Shown here: piece by piece, positions 22,001 through 33,600 of the stretch
Layout of the letters: each line of letters starts with the position of its first letter
Position numbering within the stretch: position 1 is the stretch's first letter
DNA from: Isoetes taiwanensis
Lineage: Eukaryota > Streptophyta > Lycopodiopsida > Isoetales > Isoetaceae
NCBI GenBank assembly: GCA_021234155.1
Contig: JAJEKV010000006.1
Location: 4,997,727 to 5,061,726, forward strand
Direction of reading: 5' to 3'
DNA length: 64,000 nt
The notes under the pieces: model-generated
What the model was told of the DNA's origin: nothing
Databases searched by the model: none
Seen by the model: only the letters and a program-made list of their open reading frames with translations
Made by a program: the position numbers and the translations under genes

Positions 22001-24059
22001 GTTCCACATCACATATACCAATATTGGAGCCTCTCATTCTCCCACCTTTATCACATTCTCTGGGCTTGATCATATGTTCAAAGACGTGTCCATCTCCGAG
22101 TTTGCTTCGAAACTTTAACACTTTGTTTATATGTTCAAATGCGCGTCCATCTCGAAGTTTCGCTTGAAGCCTGAATACAAGTTGTCGTTCTCCCGTTCTA
22201 GTTTGAATCCTCATATATACGTTTTGTACCTTTTAAATCCTACTTGAGTAACTTGACCATCTCTCATGTGTTGTCTTGTCAAACCTTAAGTTGTTTACGT
22301 AAACATCCTCTATGTGACAAAAAAAAAAACTTGTGACCTAGAAACATACACATACAGACAAAATTCCTATTCTAAACATGCAATATACAAGAGATTAGAT
22401 TCCCATTTCATACATGCTCCTAGCTAATGCTAGTCACAAGGTCCATGGAATAAGCTCCCCAGTTTTTATGATCATGTATGTCATGATGTTGTATTTCCGA
22501 ATACAAGATGTTTCCTAAAATGTGACAGTCCTGGTGCCTCAGTCGTATTACGCATTATGTATTTTATGGTTATTATACCAATATTACATACATGGTATAT
22601 GATAAATGTATATAGAGTCCAAGATAAGGGGTCTGTGAAAAGAAGAAGAAGAAGAAGAAGAAGAAGAAGAGATTTTAACGTCACGCCACAAGGCAGCGTC
22701 CTATCGGACATGTGACACTTTACAACACACCCAGATGGGTCCTGCCCCCACCACTTTACATTGCTGAAGTGGGTCCTTCCCCCACCAACTTTACATTGCA
22801 TGGCCACTTTCACAACGAGGCGTTGAACCCGTGACCTTGGGTATGGCAGTTTAACGTCCTAGAGAGGAGCAAATTTTTAGAAAGTTTTGTTGATTGAACT
22901 TTGAAACATCATATCTTTGTGAACAGATATCCTTTTCAGGTAATTCTTACTTTTATGGAAAGAATTTTGAATCATTTTTGAGTCTAATAAAACTGAAATT
23001 CACTCATATGCTAGAGTTATGATAGAAAAGAATGACGGTGGGTCAAAATTGACTGCACTGTACATCTTTTTATATAGTTTGATTCCTAGAGCTAAGAGCT
23101 AAATGGAGTGGATATTTTGGAAGGAAACCAGCTGGAATGAGGCTAGGAGGGTGTGTGCACATGAGGCTTATCCCACTTGTATAAGTTACAGACCTCAGCA
23201 GCTTGAGTGGCATTCTTGAACTGGAGTTGCACTGCATGTTTATGCTTATCTCATGGTTTTCATAGTTGTTTCATGGTTGTCTCACTATTATCTCATGGAT
23301 CTTAGGATCTTGTTATGACATGCAAATATATAACGTGTGCTGATGGATTAGTAGTGCTTTAGTATTATTATATTTCCATAATGTAGTCCTTATCTCCTTG
23401 GTAGCATATTTTGTACATGTAATACTGACAACACGGGGTTTTTGCATCTGGGAACTCTCTTGCATTAAGTTTAATAATATGAGGATGGTTCTTATAGCTT
23501 TATTGTTCGTGTTGCTTGTGTGTGATATCTTGGAAGTTATTAGCGCCCTTAAACCCCCACTCAATCTTTATGATTAACCCACATGTTCATGGTCTAAGCA
23601 AATCTACAAGAGACTTGGTGGATAGCGTTGAGTGCCACAACTATGCTAGAGGCCTAAGAGAATTTTGTAACGCATTTAGTAAGGCCTCTAGGAATGCGAA
23701 GTTGAAATTTGAGCGTTGTACACATTTTATGTGTGGATGGCTAAATCTTGCTTTATGGCTATCCTAACCATTGATCAAGGAATAACCTAGGATATGCTAG
23801 GAATCAAGCAATCTGGGCCATCCCCTTGGGATCCCTAACTTTAAAAACATCTGAAAATACCCAGATTTTCGAAAAACAATGTCAAGTATCTGGTAGACCT
23901 TGCATAAATTTAACTCGAGTACATGGAAGTATAAATGCAATGTCTCAAATGAATACTTCTTTAGAAGAAATACTTTATGGTTGGCAAATAAAGATGAATT
24001 TGCAAATTCTTTCAAACAAAATTCTTATTATCTCGATGGGACATACCTATTTTGCAAAA
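22001..24059. other. Gene-free stretch with LTR-like remnants
   Basis: No gene is recognised. A TGTGACAGTCC motif at about 22,520 and a C/A-rich block at 22,680-22,850 (repeated ...CCCCACCA-CTTTACATTGC... segments, then TTGAACCCGTGACC) resemble pieces of plant LTRs. The part from 22,870 to 24,059 holds only unrelated short frames. Confidence 0.4.
22638..22670 (+). repeat. (GAA)n microsatellite
   Basis: About 11 uninterrupted AGA/GAA trinucleotide units on the plus strand. Confidence 0.95.
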
Positions 24060-25160
24060 GGTTGCGAGTACTCTGCCATTGGTTGCTCTACAGGCTATTG
24101 AAGGGTGCATGTGGATTTCCCACCAGAGTGTTCACGAGCATAGGTTTGCGAACTCTATGTATAGGCTGCTTGTTAATCGTGATATCCTTCCGCCATCCAT
24201 TAAGTGGTCCCTTCAGCTCCCACCTCCTAGTTGGAGACGTATGTGGACTTGGGCTCGGGATAAACTACTTCATCCTAAGGTGGTTGTGCTTTGGTGGCAG
24301 ATTCTTTATAGATGCCCTCGTGTGAATGTGCTTGTCCATAGATTTGATCCTCGAGTGTCAGCATTCTACCCACTATGCAAGCAAAGGGACGAGACTATTG
24401 AGCATTGTTTATTTTTATGTGATCATCTCCAGCCTGTTTGTTCTTGGCTGCTTTCTCTGTTTCTTGTGACATTGACAAGTCAGCAAGTGCTCCTGGCTAT
24501 TTATCCAGATACTTGGAAGAAGGTGTTGTCTCGTGGGAAGGCAACCAAGCTTCTTGGTATTCCTATGGGTATTCATGTCTTAACCTCTGATGTGCGAGAT
24601 GTCATAATAGAGGGGCTACGGAGGCATCTTTTTTGGTGGGATGCTGCTAAATTATGCCTGAAAGGGTGACAGTTTCTAAGCATGTCTTAAGCAACACTCA
24701 TGTCTATATGACTTCTGCCATTCTTTCTTCCCAATTAAAGTTTTAGAAGATTGTGGGTGTTATCAGAATTTTTATTTGGAAAGAAAATGAAGCATAAGCT
24801 GTGGTCAAGGTTGCATGGTCTAAGTGTATAAAATCGAAGTGGTGGATTGATTTCCAAAGTAAGGTCATGATCTCTAAATTCATTTGGCGGATTCTCATGG
24901 GTAAGGATGATTCTCCTGGGTTACGACTCATTGCACAAGCCCTTACTTATTATATCCCTTCTGGTAAAGCCACATTAAACCGGTCCCTCCACGGAGTCTA
25001 TTTTATATTTTGCACCCTTATCCAAATGCCTACATTCAAAATGTTATTTCACATCAACCCAACCGCTCGTGCTCAGCTAATTGCACCTTGTTGGTGGATC
25101 CCCCTAGCTGACAATGCACCACTTTGCTTTACTGTGCATCCATTGACTCAAAGACGTTGA
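24060..25160 (+). pseudogene. Rearranged LINE ORF2 fragment (same family as 8.9-14.4 kb)
   Basis: The first part (about 24,090-24,530) matches the zinc-finger end of the long LINE: NRDILPPSIKWSLQLP, HPKVVVLWWQILYRCPRVNV, LCKQRDETIEHCLFLC, LLAIYPDTW. It then switches at about 24,530 to GKATKLLGIPMGIHV, which in the long LINE lies about 1.1 kb further upstream, and continues through SKFIWRILMGKDDSPGLRL to HPLTQRR at 25,160. The order of the two ORF2 segments is therefore swapped. This could be two truncated insertions in tandem or a rearranged copy. Stops and frameshifts are present, so it is dead. Confidence 0.75.
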
Positions 25161-25575
25161 GAAACCCTGATGCTGCTTCTGATTCAACAGCCCAGATAAT
25201 CGTCATTCCCGTGCCTCAAATCTGACTATTGTGGATTCAAATCCATGTTTATGATTCCACGATCTTTAATATCTGCTTGGACGGAATAGGGGTCTGCACT
25301 GATTTCTTAAGTCTACAATAACAACAAGAAGTATGTCCTGTGGACACGAATTCAACATGCCTTGTGGGACATAGATTCTTCTATTTTCTAATAACGACAG
25401 TCCTTATCTGTCAAGAATCAAATAAGAAGCAAACTTGGCTTACAGATTTTGATCTTTCTTCCACTGCAATAGCTAGGTCGGGTCATCCAAAGCTGGTCGA
25501 AAACCAGTTCGTTGTCGGCATATTTTAGGGCATAGAATAGGTCTATTTTAATTTGTTAAAGTCTAGATATATAAA
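25161..25575 (+). repeat. Arm 1 of a 400-bp inverted repeat pair
   Basis: This segment begins AACCCTGATGCTGCTTCTGA and ends near TTTGTTAAAGTCTAGATATA. It is present in reverse complement at 29,395-29,818 with frequent small differences. The content looks like an LTR or UTR of an unclassified element, and no protein frame is conserved. The left arm begins immediately after the LINE fragment. Confidence 0.8.
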
Positions 25576-26334
25576 TTACATTAACATATGCATTTGTAGT
25601 TTATTGGTTATTATAAAGTGTGTGCCTTTCATCAAAGCGATAAGGGTTCAGTTCTTAGTTTGTGCAAATAAAATATTTTTATTTTACTGAATTGTCTAGT
25701 TTTAATATACGACAAGGCATGGCATATCCCGAAAACCGCTCCAAACCTGCTAGCCCTTAAACTGCAAGTCACCCTCGTTAGTGTGCGAGGCATGTAGCTA
25801 CTCTTCTTACCGTGTAACCGGAACAGGATACGGCAGATACTCGGCGTGGATACTTGGCTGAATTCCGTTTCTTTTATGCCTTCTGCTTCAAAGTGGAAAG
25901 CATCCGGTAAGTCATGACTAGGCAATTATTCAGCTTGCATCTTTCGTTTTTATTACTTGTGAATGGAACTAGGTATGAAGTTGCATCATATCATTTGAAG
26001 AACGAACGATAAACAAAATTGGTGATTAAATGGGATCTTATATCAACTGCATGGTTTCCTTTCCCAAAAGTAGTCAGTTTTCATGTTCACTTCTACAAGC
26101 TGTGTAAGGGCTAAAGCTTAGGCTTGGAATTTCTATATTTGTCAGTTTGCACACATATTAGGCTTGTTGTTAGAAAGAACAATGCCATTCTATTTTGCTA
26201 ATGACATTATTATATGGCAATTATGTGCCCATTTTATTGTCTTGATTCGACTTCTTTCCATCTGAAATAATCTGCATGTTTCTTAATGCATATGACATTT
26301 AAATGGCACTTTTGGAACTAAGGTATTGCTCTCG
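25576..26334. other. Stretch without a recognised gene, upstream of the starch synthase relic
   Basis: It may contain degraded earlier exons or introns of the starch synthase gene, but no GT5 N-terminal motif (KVGGLGDV-type) could be read. A 97-codon minus-strand frame at 25,632-25,925 resembles nothing known to me. Confidence 0.4.
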
Positions 26335-27455
26335 ATATGTTGTGCATGGCATAATTCACTGTCGTGGCTGGTCAAGTGCTCCAATAGCATGGCCATTTCA
26401 AGAAAGTTACCATACGCTTGGTTCTCTAATGCGCGGATCATCTTCACTATTTACAACCTTGAGTTTGAAGCTCCTTTAATTGGGAAAGCAATGGCAAATG
26501 CAAATAAGGCTACCATAGTAAGTCTCACCATTGATGACCCAGATGCTTGTGCCAGTGTCACATCCGAGCTCACACATTAGCAGGGGCTGCCAAGAAAATA
26601 CATGTTGGGTCATTTACAACGCTTAGTATACAATAATCAACTAAGGGACTTCTTGGATCTGTTGTATGTATCTCATTTTTCATGCTTTCGCTTACTTGGC
26701 ATCATTATCTTTATATCAAGTCTCGTATCAAGAATTTTTTGGCAATCCGTTGTATCTCCTCACTTGCACAAGTTTCGTGGAATTATAAATGGAATAGATC
26801 TGAGAATTTGGGATCCATTTGATGATCCATGAATCCCAATAAGTACATGATCTGGTCGTTTTTACCAGTTCACTGTAATTTGGTAATTTAGAAGAAAAAA
26901 AAAATATACTTGTAACAGCTGTGTTGCTATGCGAACCAAGTTATCAAAGGTAAACGTGCAACAAAACCAGAGTTACAACGATGTTTGGGTCTTGGGCAGC
27001 AGAATAGAGCTTTGGTAGATATTATTATTCGTTTAATAGCACAGAAGGGAATTCACCATATTAAGCATGCCGTTTGAAGGACAATCGACCGTAGTAGCCA
27101 GGTAATTTCTAGCTTACCCTAGTTGGAAAAAATAAGAGTTTGAGTTTTCATTTTATATGTGCCATGGCAAGGATGTAGGTGGTTCTCTATGGATTTGCTC
27201 CCAATCCACATTCGCATGGTGTTAAGGCAAATCTTTGGCTTACATATGACGAGCCACTTTCTCATTTGATGAGTGTGTTTCATCTGGTTGCTAATCCTTT
27301 CTTTCTATTTCTTGTATCAGATCATGATATATTATATCTTGGAAATTGTGCCGAATATATGCAGCATCAAATTTTATTCTAGTCCCATATAGTTTTTAAC
27401 CATATGAGTTGACACAGCTAACTGCAATGCGAAATGGTGCTATAATGTAACATTC
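26335..27455 (+). pseudogene. Starch synthase (class III/IV-like) pseudogene, GT5 catalytic remnants
   Basis: Four or five decayed exons keep GT5 order: IIHCRGWSSAPIAW (26,351 on), IIFTIYNLEFEAPLIGKAM (26,438-26,500), VVSPHLHKFRGIINGIDLRI with WDPFDD (about 26,746-26,830), GKRATKPELQRCLGL and then RLIAQKGIHHIKHAV (26,945-27,075), LYGFAPNPHSHG (27,184-27,220), LTYDEPLSHLM and finally YELTQLTAMRNGAI (about 27,405-27,445). These match the C-terminal catalytic half of plant soluble starch synthases. A frameshift after PIAW, a one-base loss before VVSPH, in-frame stops, and loss of the NLANQL segment and of everything after the TAMR block make it non-functional. Splice-like GTAAGT and GTAATT sites remain, so it is an unprocessed relic. 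Class III rather than IV is an inference. Confidence 0.8.
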
Positions 27456-27880
27456 GTCAGCACTATAGATGCTCTTGCAAGTCAAGCAGTCTTCGCAAAA
27501 TGTGTGACGGTCCTTCGCTCGACACTTGTCGTTACTGAAATACTTAACACAATGCTCAAGATCCCATGGGTGCAGAACCTACACGTCGTCCCCAAACCCC
27601 AGATAATATGTTGCGGTCCCCCTAAGCTACGGGTCTCTACCTCAGGGAAATAACCTTCACCCAGAAGCAACTCGACGTGACCAGCGTCGAGTCCGCACTT
27701 GAGCTTCATCAGTGCACACTCACTAGTATTGAGTGCTTAACACTCGTGGCCTCGGTTTCTGCTTATTCTCCCCGGAGAGTTGTGGGCAGACCAAGGTGCC
27801 AATTGGTCTCCGTGGACGCTAAAAACCTATTCTATTCTATTCTATTCTATTCTATTCTATTCTATTCTATTCTATTCTAA
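27456..27880 (+). mobile_element. TTCTA-tailed LINE 3' terminus (copy 3, chimeric)
   Basis: Only the last 25-30 bases of the family (CCAATTGGTCTCCGTGGACG, 27,799-27,818) are present, followed by TAAAAACC and about ten TTCTA units to 27,879. Upstream, instead of the CCC/GGG hairpin, is a different sequence whose final 60 bp (27,740-27,799) recur at 30,241-30,300. The tail is the longest plus-strand one in the window. This is either a different subfamily with the same tail signal or a chimeric copy made by template switching. Confidence 0.55.
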
Positions 27881-27889
27881 AGCAGTTAC

Positions 27890-28225
27890 ATTTTTCTGCT
27901 CGCGTCTAATATCTTCCTTACAAATTAGGAGAGCATGACACGTTGCATTGAGGCATTTATGGCATTAATTTCAGATTTGAGGCATTTATGAGCATTTATG
28001 GCGGAGGAAGATATGAGCATTACCATAGAATGACACGTTGCATTCATCGCATTACATTTTTGTGTTCGCACGTAATTTCTTCCTTAAAAATTAGGAGAGC
28101 ATGACACGTTGCATTGAGGCATTTATGGCATTAATTTCAGATTTGAGGCATTTATGAGCATTTATGGCGGATGGCGGAGGAAGATATGAGCATTACCATA
28201 GAATGACACGTTGCATTCATCGCAT
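27890..28225 (+). repeat. 166-bp direct duplication
   Basis: Two adjacent units share CTTCCTTAMAAATTAGGAGA, GCATGACACGTTGCATTGAG and GCGGAGGAAGATATGAGCAT. GAGCATGACA begins at 27,931 and again at 28,097. The second unit has an extra GGCGGAT. Confidence 0.85.
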
Positions 28226-28245
28226 TTATGGCAGATTTGTGCACT

Positions 28246-28545
28246 TTGCATTTATTGCGGCTATTAATACACTTTGCATTTATTGTGGCCATTATTACGC
28301 TTTGAATTTATTGCGAATTATCAAAGCACGACATGTGTGCACTTTGCATTTATTGTGGCCATTAATACCTTTTGCATTTATTGCGGTCATTAATACGCTT
28401 TGCATTTATTGCGGCCATTAATACCCTTTGCATTTATTACGGCCATTAATATGCTTTGCATTTATTGCGACCATTAATATGCTTTGCATTTATTGCGAAT
28501 TATCAAAGCACGACATGTGTGCACTTTGCATTTATTGCGGCCATT
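28246..28545 (+). repeat. 28-bp minisatellite (TTTGCATTTATTGCGGCCAT type)
   Basis: About ten copies of a 28-bp unit, CTTTGCATTTATTGCGGCCA plus TTAATACG, with an occasional insert AATTATCAAAGCACGACATG shared by two units (about 28,315 and 28,497). Because 28 is not a multiple of 3, the 85-codon frame at 28,164-28,421 is incidental. Confidence 0.9.
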
Positions 28546-29256
28546 GGCAAATTTGTTAGAAGATATCAATCCCAATATATATAGAATCTTAATGATATCC
28601 ATTTTAGGATAATTATGGATATGAAATATATATCGAATGATATTAATGATTACATGCGAGTTCTGATATAGGCACTTGGCATAAATATAGCCCTAGATTA
28701 GTCATATGTGTCGATCATCCAACAAAACTCCATCTTATAAATAGAAGGCCTTCTTATTGTCTCGACGCATTGAGAGGACTTGAAGAGCTATTGTGAGCGC
28801 TTCTCTTCTGCTTCACTAATTGCATGCAAGGTAAATACTTTCCTATTTTGTTACATTGCTAAAGCTTGGATTGTTTAATATGAAACTAGCATTTTTCTTT
28901 CATCCTTAATCTTGGCGTAATGCGTATGTGGATTCTATCGTTGTGTGTAACTCACCAGCCTTTGTGTCGAGAGATGCTGTATTGGAGTTCCTTTTGGATT
29001 TATTTCGTAATTTATATTATTCGCAAAAATATCATTCTAGTGATGATGAGGCATCTTCAGTTCTGCAAATTGATAATTCTACTTGATGTTTGATGTCTGT
29101 GAACACATGAACCTTCAATAACAAAAAATATTGACCAACTTTTTAAAAGACTAAGCTAAATATTGTACTTTGTAATTTCTAAATTAGAGTTAGAATGTAA
29201 GATCTTACGAAGTTGCTTCACATCAATCTAGAATCACTTGGCCATTGCAGAAGAGA
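28546..29256 (+). promoter_or_regulatory. TATA-containing promoter-like segment
   Basis: CTTATAAATAGAAGG at 28,734-28,748 is a strong plant TATA box. It is followed by a pyrimidine-rich start region and a possible donor site (GCAAG|GTAAAT at 28,830). A stop-to-stop frame of 58 codons (28,910-29,086, acidic C-terminus) lies downstream but has no ATG and no acceptor in the right place. With the minisatellite upstream it may be the promoter of an unclassified retroelement. No gene product is recognised. Confidence 0.35.
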
Positions 29257-29388
29257 ATGTTGGACGTTAACTGGGGTCCAACTGCACAGTTTTGAAAAAG
29301 AGAAATGTTCGCGGCGGCCAAGATGTTGGACGTTAACTGGGGTCCAACTGCACAGTTTTGAAAAAGAGAAATGTTCGCGGCGGCGATA
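29257..29388 (+). repeat. 66-bp tandem duplication
   Basis: GTTGGACGTTAACTGGGGTC and the rest of the unit, through GAAATGTTCGCGGCGGC, occur twice in tandem without mismatch (starts 29,259 and 29,325). Confidence 0.9.
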
Positions 29389-29394
29389 AATTTC

Positions 29395-29818
29395 ATGTAT
29401 ATCTAATCTTTAACAAATGAAAATAGACCTAACTATAACTATTTTATGCCCTAAAATATGCCGACAACAAACTGGTTTTCGACCAGCTTTGGATGACCCC
29501 ACCTAGCTATTGCAATGGAAGAAAGATCAAAATCTATAAGCCAAGTTTGCTTCTTATTTGATTCTTGGCAGATAAAAACTGCTATTATTAGAAAATAGAA
29601 GAATCTATGTCACACAAGGCATGTTGAATTTGTGTTCCACAGGACATACGTTTTGTTGTTATTGTAGGCTTAAGAAATCAGTGCAGACCCCTATTCCGTC
29701 CAAGCAGATATCAAAGATCGCGGAATCAGAAACATAGATTTGAATCCACAATAGTCGGATTTGAGGCACGGGAATGACGGTTATCTGGGCTGTTGAATCA
29801 GAAGCAGCATCAGGGTTT
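29395..29818 (-). repeat. Arm 2 of the 400-bp inverted repeat pair
   Basis: Reverse complement of 25,161-25,575 with moderate divergence; shared landmarks include CCGACAACRAACTGGTTTTC and GACCCCTATTCCGTCCAAGC on this strand. The two arms bracket the starch synthase relic, a LINE tail and the minisatellites. Confidence 0.8.
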
Positions 29819-30614
29819 CACAATCGAACCCAACTGAGGAAAGGCTGTCGGAATTAGGTTTTTGTCGATCCAGAAGTTCTTAGAAAGCGGATATAGGCTG
29901 TTGGGTTGTCGGAATCAGGTAAAGCTGACCCATATTGGAAAACGGATTCAATGTCGACCTAGAAACTCTTGAAACAAATTGATTCTTTCCAATTTGTATC
30001 AGAAGGATTATTCTCCTTAAAACATCAAATGTTGCCTTACCTCTAAATCGCTTCTTCAAGGCCCTAATTATCTCTCTTATACTCCGTTGTCTCTTCTCTC
30101 CTTCCCCTTCTTATGTTTTGTTTTCCTAAAAACTAACTTCCCTTGAGTACCAATTGCCACATCATCCTTATGCCACGTCATTTCCTCTATATTATTTAAT
30201 ATACTCTAAAGGTAGAAGTACAATACAATTTACATCACCAACACTCGTGGCCTCGGTTTCTGCTTATCCTCCCCGGAGAGTTGTGGGCAGACCAAGGTGC
30301 AACTAGGCTAGCAACATGATAGAAGGTCAAAAAACATATCCCCAAAATATGCCAAAAACCCCACCAGAACGAAGGTTTGCCCCACTAGAGGCAGGGCATT
30401 TGAGGACATTATCAAAACTCAATAACAAGATTGGGTAGTTTTCAAAAAAGAAAATTGAAATAAATTCTGGAACATATTTCAATTTTTGTAACATGTAAAT
30501 ACGATAGGTGTAGGCGGGGCGACCCATATTGCAGTTTTTTACGAATATGCCACGCATGAACTTTATTTTCTTCCCTCGCGAACACAACGCCGGACTTGAA
30601 CACTAGATTCAGGC
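29819..30614. other. Upstream region of TBCE
   Basis: 29,819-30,240 continues as non-coding repeat-like sequence. 30,241-30,300 is a near-identical copy of 27,740-27,799. The last 300 bp should contain the TBCE promoter and 5' UTR; no clear TATA box is seen. Confidence 0.4.
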
Positions 30615-33600
30615 ATGGCTTCGACCCTGCAGATCGGCCAAAGAGTAAGAACCTGTCCATCTGCAGATGGCCCGGCCCGCTTGGGTACTGTCAAATACAT
30701 TGGTGAAGTGGAAGGCTATCGTGGAGCTTGGATCGGTGTGGATTGGGACGATCGGCAGGGCCGGCATAATGGAACTCTTAATGGAGTCCGTTATTTTGAT
30801 GCTGCATTTGAGAATTCGGGTTCTTTTGTTAGACCTGAAGCCCTGGATACTGGAGTTACCATATGCGAAGCTCTTATTTCAAGGTACAGGCCTCCGGCAT
30901 CTGTCGAAGATGAGAAAATTTCTGGTAATTCCATAATGCCGACAGCATTCAGATTTAGTAGGTTCTTTAGATAGGCACGTGGAAATGCTGTTAGATCTTA
31001 GGCCTCAAGGAACTCTGCATGTGATGGAAATTCGTTACAATGCAGAGGAGATGTACGTTATGTCGGTGGGGCAAAAGCGAGTTTCTGTACAACTGGTAGG
31101 CCGGGAAAAAATTGAAGCCAAACAGAAACAATTGAACGAACTCACCATTGTGTCCTTAGTGAATGCTGGCGTTTGTTCACCAGGCGTTCCTGGCCAAATC
31201 CGTTCATTTGCACCAGGTCTGGATAATTGTTAATGCCATTTTTTTTGGCGTGTATTAAGAATTATTGTTAACACTTGGCATTGTCTCTGCCAGAAATTAT
31301 GGAACTAGATTTGACGGGGAATCTCTTGCCAGATTGGCAAGTAAGTCTATCTCAGTCAGTCTTTGGTATCATACATCTTTCAGATTGTGGGTTAGTGTCT
31401 TGAACATATGAGCTGTTATAAGACTTGACCATTCTCCGTGTAACTTGCTTTCTTGTTCCCTCTTTATAAAGACATGTAGTTTACTTGTGGACGGGTGGGT
31501 GGAGAAAGAAGATGGGGGTTAGCATTAAGCATCATCAGTCTATTTTGTAGGTGTTCTAGTAGGATTTGAATGTAATAAGATATTGGGCATGGTATGAACT
31601 AATGCACAACATATTTGCAGCATCATTATATTTTGGTTAAGATATGCTTTTTGGTACTGCTTTTACAGCTGGTTTGGCATGAACCCTTTCCGTTACTTAT
31701 TCACATATTGGGAATTAGAAGAAATACATCAATTTGAATAATTTAGATGAGCATTCTAGCGCAAGATAATTGAGATGAGCATTCCAGCTCAAATCCTTTT
31801 CATGTGAACTGATATTTTCTTTTCCTGTCCCTGTACGTTCATGCATTTAAATTTTGAATTTCCTCCCTCATACATACCTCTCCATCGTTGTGTATACTTA
31901 AAATAAATCAATGGTGCTGATTACGCAGGTCATTGGACAAATCTGTGATGAACTTAGATCACTAAAGATTTTGCATTTGAGCAATAATAGACTGGCTCTA
32001 AAACCATTGCCTGTTTTGAACCTGAAGGTTCTTGTTCTAAACAACTGTTGCATGACATGGGAACAGGTAATATTTCGTTCTTCAAATATTTTAAGTGGTT
32101 GTTGCAACTGTATTGACCCTGAAATAAATTCGTTCCATTGTGTTATTACCATTAGGTTGAGATCTTAAAATCTTCACTTGATATGCTGGAAGAACTGCAT
32201 CTTTGCCAGAATATGATAAGGCTAATAACGGTAAGTTGTGACTGTTACAAACTAGTTCTCTGCTTCATTGATAAATATCACAGTGCAAGCCTGCTATAAA
32301 GGCAAGGAAAGAAGCTTTGTAATTCTATTTCAGCATTAGCTGGCACTTGTCATGCAACTTCCATGTCCAGGCAGCATATAATTTCAATAGCATCTTTGTA
32401 AATCTTGCAATTTCACAACAGATCTGGAAATGGAAATGTGGAATGGATCTGAATATGAGAAGTTCTCTTGAGGGATAAAGTATTGGGGTACGAGCACAAT
32501 ACATTCCTATAGGTTGAGAATGCCTTCAGGCCACTTCGACGTTGAAATAGGATAGGATGTTTGAACGCCTATGCAACAAAACCATGTAAAGAGTGTTAAA
32601 TAGATGTATAGGAGAGAAAAAATTGTATTAGGCTGAAAAAAAGCATTTCTACATTTATGTCGCATTTATATTCGTTTCTACCTTGTTTTCCAGAAGATGT
32701 TTTAATAAAATTATCGCCTCTGCCAATGTTGTTCTGCAGCCTGTGCCACAGGATTTGTGCGTTGATAAAGTAATGTCCGTGCAAGGGTTTTCGTCATTAC
32801 GTCTGCTTAATTTGGAGGATAATTGTATTGAAAGCTGGGAAGAGATCACAAAGCTGTCTGAACTACGGAGGTGCTGGATTTATGAATGAAGAGACAGGCA
32901 TAAATCTTCCTTTCTAGGATGCCAAAGCATAAATAGATGCCTACTACCTTCACATCACAAGTAGCTATGTTTCTCTATTTTGCAGTCTGCAGCAGCTTAA
33001 TCTTATTGGTAATAAGATAAAGATGGTCTATTATCCAGAATTTCCTGTACAAAATAATCTGGTTCATGGAAACGAGATTATTGTTCAGCCATTCAGCAAA
33101 TTATCCTGTTTGCTTCTTGGTAAGCTTTGATTTATCAAACCTCCTGTAATTAATTTATAACCATTGCAGATGTATGCAGGTAAGAATAGCATCAGCAATT
33201 TAGCCTCAGTGGATGCTCTAGACAAGTTCCCAAGCCTCATAGTATGTCGGGCACATAACGTCCTTGGTTTATACAGAAATAGAGGATCAGAAAAATGTTG
33301 TTGCTGACCCATGTATTCTTCTTGAAGGATGTGCGTGTATCTGAGAATCCGGTCAGTGATCCTGCCAGAGGTGGTGTGCCCCGCTATACGTTGGTAGCAC
33401 GACTAAGTAAGATTGTTGTCCTCAATGGAAGTGAGGTAAATCTACCTGCTGAATTTTTTTTAGATATATATTGGTAAATACCACTGGGAATACGAGTCTA
33501 GATGAATAATGTTGTCTTAAATGATGAGAATGAGCATTTGCATGAAGTATAGGCTTTTATCTTGTAGGATGGACTAGATATGGAGTTCTGGTTGCAGGAA

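Noticed and set aside
28164-28421. 85-codon frame with repeated TLCIYCGH
   Set aside because: It runs through a 28-bp minisatellite whose period is not a multiple of three; the repeated peptide is a by-product.
28246-28545. CRISPR-like repeat array
   Set aside because: Units are contiguous, without unique spacers, and the sequence is plant nuclear; it is a minisatellite.
28910-29086. 58-codon stop-to-stop frame as a small gene
   Set aside because: No ATG and no splice acceptor in the right position to join the upstream ATGCAAG exon; left as part of the promoter-like segment.
30900-31046. Apparent frameshift early in TBCE
   Set aside because: A 121-bp GT-AG intron (30,925-31,045) restores the frame with the expected residues at the join, so no lesion is needed.
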